NCBI GenBank assembly: GCA_934512135.1
Contig: CAKSWT010000005.1
Coordinates: forward strand, 99,900 to 163,899
DNA: 64,000 nt
Direction of reading: 5' to 3'
From: an uncultured Oscillospiraceae bacterium
Lineage (GTDB): Bacteria; Bacillota; Clostridia; Oscillospirales; Oscillospiraceae
Of this stretch, positions 59,481 to 64,000 are shown in pieces. Position 1 is the first letter of the stretch; each line of letters starts with the position of its first letter. A program made the translations under genes and the position numbers. Below the pieces are notes generated by a model that did not search any database, had not been told where the DNA came from, and worked only from the letters and a program-made list of their open reading frames with translations.

Positions 59481-60581
59481 ATGTCCAGCAGAATGTTTCA
59501 GAGTGTAATCATGCAAATGAAGGACGCTTGTGATCGCATGATCGGAGTAATTGACGGGGACGGCAGCGTAATTGCGGCCAGTGAGCCCTCCGGTCTGGGC
59601 GACAAGTGGGAGGATGCGGCCCACCGGCTCAATACCACCAGTGAACTGGTGACGGTCACCGAGGGGAAGACCTTTAAGGCGCTGGCCAGCTGGAGCGCAC
59701 GGTTCGACTATGCGGTGTTTGTGGACGGCGAGGACGAGCTTGCCAAGAGCCTGTGTATTATGGCCTGTGTGGCCCTGAACGGCGCTAAAACCAGCTATGA
59801 GGAAAAGCACGACCGGGGAACCTTTGTCAAGAACATCATCACGGACAATATTCTCCCTGGGGACATCTATATTCACGCCAAAGAGCTGCATTTTGTCACG
59901 GATGTGCCCAGAGCGGTGTTCCTGATCCGCCAGGTGGGCAAGGTGGATGTTGCGGCCATGGATATTCTCCAGAATATGTTCGTGGAGAAGCAGCAGGACT
60001 ATGTGATCTCCATCAATGAAACGGATATTGTGCTGGTCCGCCAGGTCCAGCCCGGCACCGACGGAAAAGAGCTTCTGAAGGTGGCCCAGTCCATTGAGGA
60101 GACCTTGAATTCCGAACTATTTGTCAAAACGGTGATCGGCATCGGCACCATTGCCAGCCATATTCGTGAGCTGGCGGATTCCTACAAGGAGGCCCAGACC
60201 GCTATTGAGGTGGGCAAGGTGTTTGATACGGAAAAGACAGTAATCAACTACGAGAACCTGGGCCTGGGCCGCCTGATTTATCAGCTTCCCACCACCCTCT
60301 GTGAGATCTTCCTGTCTGAGGTGTTTAAGAAGAACTCCATTGATTCTCTGGATCAGGAGACCCTGTTCACCATCAACAAGTTCTTTGAGAACAATCTGAA
60401 CGTATCTGAGACCTCTCGGAAGCTGTTTGTTCACCGGAACACCCTGGTGTATCGACTGGAAAAAATCAAGAAGATTACCGGACTGGACCTGCGGGAATTC
60501 GACCATGCCATTATCTTCAAGGTGGCCCTGATGGTCAAAAAATACCTGGACTCCAGAGAGAGCCCCATGCGTTTAAACTGA
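59481..60581 (+). CDS. CdaR/PucR-family transcriptional regulator
   Basis: 366 residues. The N-terminal ~130 residues look like a small sensor domain (MIGVIDGDGSVIAASEPS). The middle is a GGDEF-like CdaR domain (VIGIGTIASHIRELADSYKEA), and the C-terminal PucR helix-turn-helix (NVSETSRKLFVHRNTLVYRL) is clear. CdaR-type proteins activate sugar-acid or glycerate use in response to metabolites. It lies directly after the MsmK-like gene, but its target is not known. A 32-codon gene starts 16 nt after its stop. Confidence 0.85.
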   Translation: MSSRMFQSVIMQMKDACDRMIGVIDGDGSVIAASEPSGLGDKWEDAAHRLNTTSELVTVTEGKTFKALASWSARFDYAVFVDGEDELAKSLCIMACVALNGAKTSYEEKHDRGTFVKNIITDNILPGDIYIHAKELHFVTDVPRAVFLIRQVGKVDVAAMDILQNMFVEKQQDYVISINETDIVLVRQVQPGTDGKELLKVAQSIEETLNSELFVKTVIGIGTIASHIRELADSYKEAQTAIEVGKVFDTEKTVINYENLGLGRLIYQLPTTLCEIFLSEVFKKNSIDSLDQETLFTINKFFENNLNVSETSRKLFVHRNTLVYRLEKIKKITGLDLREFDHAIIFKVALMVKKYLDSRESPMRLN

Positions 60582-60597
60582 TATTTGGAGGCAATCC

Positions 60598-60696
60598 ATG
60601 AAAAAAAGAAAGACTCTGACTGCGGTGCTGGCAACCTTGCTGGCACTGCTCATCATCGTTCCCACCATTGCCAGCATTGTCGCCGGCATGATGTAA
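60598..60696 (+). CDS. 32-residue membrane peptide
   Basis: A very short gene: basic start MKKRKT followed by one hydrophobic helix (LTAVLATLLALLIIVPTIAS), ending VAGMM and TAA. GGAGG lies 7 nt before the ATG. It fits exactly between the regulator and the S41 protease (12 nt before the latter), so it is probably translated as part of that operon. Function unknown; it could be a small regulator or anchor of the neighbouring protease. The ribosome site and clean hydrophobic profile support it. Confidence 0.55.
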   Translation: MKKRKTLTAVLATLLALLIIVPTIASIVAGMM

Positions 60697-60708
60697 AAGG
60701 CGGCAGCG

Positions 60709-61920
60709 ATGGGAGAACAAGCAAGACGGCTGCTCAGCGCAGGAGCCTGCCTGATTATGGGCTGCGCCCTTGGCGCAGTGGTGACCTACAGCACGGTGAC
60801 GGGAGCGCTGAATTCTTCCGGGGCGCCGGAGGAGGCGCTGGAGACGGGCACCGCCAAATACACCGAGATAATGAACCTGGTGGATCAGTATTTCATCGGG
60901 GACGATGTGGACATGACCCAGGTCAACGACGCCATGGCCTCCGGGGTGATTTCCGGGCTGGGGGACCGATGGAGCTATTATGTCAGCGCCGAGGACTACC
61001 AGGCCTATGTGTCCAACATCAACAACGCCTATGTGGGGGTGGGAATCACCATCACGGCGAAAAATGACGACAACGGCAATCTCCTAGGCTACGAGGTAAC
61101 GGATGTGACCAGCGGCGGCCCGGCAGAGGAGGCAGGCATTCTGGCCGGGGATCTGCTGACCCATGTGGATCAGGTGGCTGTGACGGGTATTACGCTCTCT
61201 GAGGTCAAGAGCATGGTCCAGGGAGAAGAAGGGACCACGGTGGAGCTGCGGTTCCTCCGGGGAACGGAGGCGGTGACGGTCACAGTGGAGCGCCGGGCCC
61301 TGACGGTGATTCCTGCCCAGGGACGACTGCTGGATGGAAATATCGGCTATATTACCATTGACAACTTTGACGCGGGATGCTCAGACACGGTGAAGGCCCT
61401 GGTGGAGGAGCTGAGGGCCCAGGGGGCGGAGTCCCTGCTGTTTGACGTGCGGAACAATCCCGGGGGGCTGAAAAAAGAGCTGACGGATCTGCTGGATTAT
61501 CTGCTGCCTGAGGGAACCGTGTTCCACACGGTAAACTATGCCGGAGAGGAAGAAATCGTTACCTCGGATGCCGCCTGTGTGGATTTGCCCATGGCGGTGC
61601 TGGTAAACGGCAACAGCTACAGTGCGGCGGAATACTTTGCCTGCGCCATTCAGGAGTACGGTGTGGGCCAGGTAATCGGCGAAAAGACCTGCGGCAAGGG
61701 GTATTATCAGGTGGGCCTGACCCTCAGCGACGGGTCCTGCATTAACCTGTCCATTGGAAAATACTTTACCCCCAATGGGGAGAGCCTGATTGATGTGGGC
61801 GTCACGCCGGATGTGGAGCTGGCTCTGGATGCAGACCAGGCCACCGCTCTGGTACAGCATAAGCTGGAGCCTGAGGAGGACCCCCAGGTGCAGGCTGCAA
61901 TTCAATACTTAAAGCCCTGA
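60709..61920 (+). CDS. S41 C-terminal-processing protease (CtpA-like)
   Basis: 403 residues. An N-terminal uncleaved membrane anchor (~8-30) is followed by the CtpA N-domain (GDRWSYYVSAEDYQAY), a PDZ domain (~105-190; GPAEEAGILAGDLLTHVD) and the protease core with DVRNNPGG, the nucleophile Ser in NGNSYSAAEYFA and Lys in GEKTCGKGYYQ. It cleaves substrates from hydrophobic C-termini outside the membrane. AAAAGGCGG lies before the ATG. It follows the 32-residue membrane peptide gene and precedes greA by about 50 nt. Confidence 0.92.
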   Translation: MGEQARRLLSAGACLIMGCALGAVVTYSTVTGALNSSGAPEEALETGTAKYTEIMNLVDQYFIGDDVDMTQVNDAMASGVISGLGDRWSYYVSAEDYQAYVSNINNAYVGVGITITAKNDDNGNLLGYEVTDVTSGGPAEEAGILAGDLLTHVDQVAVTGITLSEVKSMVQGEEGTTVELRFLRGTEAVTVTVERRALTVIPAQGRLLDGNIGYITIDNFDAGCSDTVKALVEELRAQGAESLLFDVRNNPGGLKKELTDLLDYLLPEGTVFHTVNYAGEEEIVTSDAACVDLPMAVLVNGNSYSAAEYFACAIQEYGVGQVIGEKTCGKGYYQVGLTLSDGSCINLSIGKYFTPNGESLIDVGVTPDVELALDADQATALVQHKLEPEEDPQVQAAIQYLKP

Positions 61921-61971
61921 CGGGGCGGATATATGGCCGGAGATATGCCGGCGGAAGGATTGGTGTTTTTT

Positions 61972-62445
61972 ATGGCAAAAGAGTATAAGCTGAGTGCGGA
62001 GCGCCTCAAGGAACTGGAAGCGGAACTGAACTACCTGAAAACAGACCGTGACAAGGAAGTTACCGAAATGATCAAGGTCGCCCGTGGCTATGGCGACCTG
62101 TCTGAGAACAGCGAGTATGACGACGCGAAAAACGAGCAGGCCAAGCTCTACGCCCGGATTGCCGAGGTGGAGGAGATTCTGGCCAATGCTGTGGTAATCA
62201 GTGCGGAGGATGCCACCACAGACCATATCGGCCTGGGCTGCACCTTCACGGTAAAGGACATGGAAGCGGACGAGGAGATCACCTATGAGCTGGTGGGCTC
62301 CCAGGAGGCCAACCCCATGAAGGGCCGCGTGTCCGATGATGCGCCCTTTGGCCGGGCCATGGTGGGCAAGCGAGTGGGCGAGATCGTAAAGGTGGAGGCC
62401 CCCATTGGGGAGATCGCCTACGAGGTAATCAGCATTACACGTTGA
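61972..62445 (+). CDS. greA: Transcription elongation factor GreA
   Basis: 157 residues. The N-terminal coiled coil has the functional acidic tip (GDLSENSEYDDAKNEQ), and the C-terminal FKBP-like domain has GRVSDDAPFGRAMVGKRVG. GreA rescues back-tracked RNA polymerase by stimulating transcript cleavage. The start at MAKEYKLS (61972) matches the family; GGAAGGA is about 11 nt upstream. Its stop is 14 nt before the lysS start, the common greA-lysS pairing. Confidence 0.95.
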   Translation: MAKEYKLSAERLKELEAELNYLKTDRDKEVTEMIKVARGYGDLSENSEYDDAKNEQAKLYARIAEVEEILANAVVISAEDATTDHIGLGCTFTVKDMEADEEITYELVGSQEANPMKGRVSDDAPFGRAMVGKRVGEIVKVEAPIGEIAYEVISITR

Positions 62446-62459
62446 ACGGAGGAGTACTG

Positions 62460-63953
62460 TTGGCTGAGAACAGAAATGATACGGAAAATCTTGGGGATCT
62501 TCTGAAGATCCGCCGGGAAAAGCTCGCCGCTCTCCAGGAGGCCGGCGAGAACCCCTTTGAGATCACAAAATTTGAGAAGAAGCATACTACGGCGGAGATC
62601 CTTGGAAACTTTGACCAGCTGGAGGAGCAGCCGGTCAAGGTGGCCGGACGCCTGATGAGCAAGCGCGTGATGGGCAAGGTCACCTTCTGTGACCTCCAGG
62701 ACCGGGATGGCCGGGTGCAGCTCTACGTTCGCCGGGACGAAGTGGGCGAGGAGCCCTATAAGGTCTTTAAAAAGTATGATATTGGCGATATTGTAGGGGT
62801 AGACGGGGTGGTGTTCCGGACCCAGCGGGGGGAGATCTCCGTGCGGGCCAACCAGGTCACCCTGCTGAGCAAGTCTCTGCTGCCGCTGCCGGAGAAGTTC
62901 CATGGACTTACCAACCAGGAACTGCGGTACCGTCAGCGCTATGTGGATCTGATTATGAACCCGGAGGTGCGGAAGACCTTTGAGCTCCGCTCCCGGTTTA
63001 TCAAATACCTGCGGAATTTCCTGGACGATCGCGGCTATATCGAGGTGGAGACCCCGGTGCTCAACACCATCTCCGGTGGCGCCAGCGCCCGGCCCTTTAT
63101 CACCCACCACAACACCCTGGATATTGACATGTACCTGCGGATTGCCACGGAGCTGAATCTGAAGCGTCTGATTGTAGGCGGCATGGAGAGAGTCTACGAG
63201 GTGGGACGGATCTTCCGAAATGAGGGGATGGATCCCAAGCACAACCCTGAGTTTACCACGGTAGAGCTCTACGAGGCCTATGCGGACTTCAACGACATGA
63301 TGGACCTCTTTGAGGATCTGCTGTCCGGTGCTGCAGAGGAGCTGCTGGGCACCACAGAAGTGACCTGGATGGGCGAGGAAATCAGCCTGAAAAAGGGCTG
63401 GCCCAGACTTACCATGGCGGAGGCTGTGAACCAATACCTGGGTGTGGACTTTATGGCCATCCAGGGAGATGAGGCAGCGGTTGCCGCTGCAAAGTCCGTG
63501 GGGGTGGAGATCCCCGAGGGGAAGGAGCCGACCTGGGGCAATGCGCTCTATGAGTGCTTTGACCAGAAGGTGGAGGAGAAACTGATTCAGCCCACCTTTA
63601 TTACCATGCATCCTGTGGACGTGTCCCCCTTGGCAAAGCGCAGTCCCAAGGATTCCCGGCTTACAGAGCGGTTTGAGCTGTTTATCTGCCACAGCGAGAT
63701 GGGCAATGCCTTCTCCGAGCTCAACGATCCCATTGATCAGGAGCAGCGCTTCCGCAAGCAGGTAGAGCTGCGGGAGGGCGGCGACGAGGAGGCCGGCATG
63801 ATGGACGAGGACTTCATCACGGCGCTGTCCTATGGTATGCCTCCCACAGGCGGTCTGGGCATCGGCATCGACCGCTGTGTCATGCTGCTCACCGGCTCCA
63901 GCACCATTCGGGATGTGATCCTGTTCCCGACAATGAAGCCCCTCGACAAGTAA
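62460..63953 (+). CDS. lysS: Lysyl-tRNA synthetase, class II
   Basis: 497 residues, normal length. The N-terminal OB-fold anticodon domain has VAGRLMSKRVMGKVTF. The class II core has motif 1 (RSRFIKYLRNFLDDRGYIEVETP), motif 2 (VYEVGRIFRNEGMD, HNPEFTTVELYEAY) and motif 3 (GGLGIGIDRCVMLLT). It charges tRNA-Lys. TTG is the best start, 7 nt after ACGGAGG; an in-frame TTG at 62442 overlaps greA and has no ribosome site. The sequence after the stop to the window end shows nothing recognisable. Confidence 0.97.
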   Translation: MAENRNDTENLGDLLKIRREKLAALQEAGENPFEITKFEKKHTTAEILGNFDQLEEQPVKVAGRLMSKRVMGKVTFCDLQDRDGRVQLYVRRDEVGEEPYKVFKKYDIGDIVGVDGVVFRTQRGEISVRANQVTLLSKSLLPLPEKFHGLTNQELRYRQRYVDLIMNPEVRKTFELRSRFIKYLRNFLDDRGYIEVETPVLNTISGGASARPFITHHNTLDIDMYLRIATELNLKRLIVGGMERVYEVGRIFRNEGMDPKHNPEFTTVELYEAYADFNDMMDLFEDLLSGAAEELLGTTEVTWMGEEISLKKGWPRLTMAEAVNQYLGVDFMAIQGDEAAVAAAKSVGVEIPEGKEPTWGNALYECFDQKVEEKLIQPTFITMHPVDVSPLAKRSPKDSRLTERFELFICHSEMGNAFSELNDPIDQEQRFRKQVELREGGDEEAGMMDEDFITALSYGMPPTGGLGIGIDRCVMLLTGSSTIRDVILFPTMKPLDK

Positions 63954-64000
63954 AATTCGAAAAAAACCAGTGTTTATGCGGGTTTCGGGAGTTTCCAAAC

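Noticed and set aside
1..64000. CRISPR arrays, insertion sequences, prophage or toxin-antitoxin/defence cassettes
   Set aside because: No regularly spaced repeats, transposase, integrase, capsid or Cas-like motifs were seen on either strand. By-eye reading could miss small or highly diverged cases.

Overview
The window looks like a chromosomal segment of a low-redundancy, fairly GC-rich anaerobic Firmicute of the class Clostridia, most likely an Oscillospiraceae/Flavonifractor-like gut bacterium. This is inference from gene content: RNase Y + YmdB, NrnA, YlxR/YlxQ in the nusA-infB operon, RibU with an FMN riboswitch, PyrK/PyrDB, an oxygen-labile serine dehydratase, 2-hydroxyacyl-CoA-dehydratase-type activators and many Fe-S/flavin proteins. 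Promoters resemble sigma-A sites, nearly all with 16-17 bp spacers. Intrinsic terminators are frequent. I saw no phage, insertion sequence, CRISPR array or rRNA.

Layout. 0-5.9 kb: tail of an ABC-F ATPase, YdcF-like protein, Mrp/NBP35 ATPase, a minus-strand pair of divergent trigger factor and D-aminoacylase-like amidohydrolase, and a two-gene ThrE/YjjPB exporter. 6-16.7 kb is the metabolic accessory block: a FAD_binding_2 flavoprotein without the fumarate-reductase active site, an orphan solute-binding lipoprotein, a CBS/DRTGG inorganic pyrophosphatase, an unusual two-gene NuoG-N/GltD plus NuoF-C/ferredoxin module, an imidazolonepropionase-like amidohydrolase and an orphan class I fumarase alpha chain. 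16.7-24.8 kb is the conserved translation operon rimP-nusA-ylxR-ylxQ-infB-rbfA-nrnA-truB-ribF, preceded by a terminator-like hairpin in its leader.

24.8-34.3 kb holds pyrimidine biosynthesis (pyrB, pyrC, pyrF, pyrK, pyrD), interrupted by rlmI and five tRNAs (Gly, Arg, His, Gln, Lys) plus an opposing tRNA-Arg. PyrB carries a C-terminal PyrI-like zinc domain, and the cluster ends in a histidine-phosphatase/GNAT fusion. 34.3-38.6 kb (minus) has rpiB, a PHP phosphatase, a PMT-type glycosyltransferase and an RluA-type pseudouridine synthase. 38.9-43.1 kb has der-plsY-gpsA, tRNA-Leu and rsmE.

43.1-51.1 kb has a split giant ASKHA activator pair, an Old-Yellow-Enzyme/2,4-dienoyl-CoA-reductase-like enzyme and the two-subunit L-serine dehydratase. 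51.2-64 kb has rny-ymdB-rmuC, riboswitch-controlled ribU, a SLOG protein, a DUF4830 protein, an RsuA-type synthase, an orphan MsmK-type ATPase, a CdaR/PucR regulator, a 32-residue membrane peptide, an S41 protease, greA and lysS.

The best candidates for undescribed biology are the Fe-S/flavin two-gene module (11.7-14.5 kb), the catalytic-residue-deviant flavoprotein (6.0-7.6 kb), the tandem-ASKHA activator pair with no dehydratase nearby (43.1-47.4 kb) and the PyrB-zinc fusion. No defence or mobile system is evident. All calls come from reading translated sequence by eye; no database search was run.
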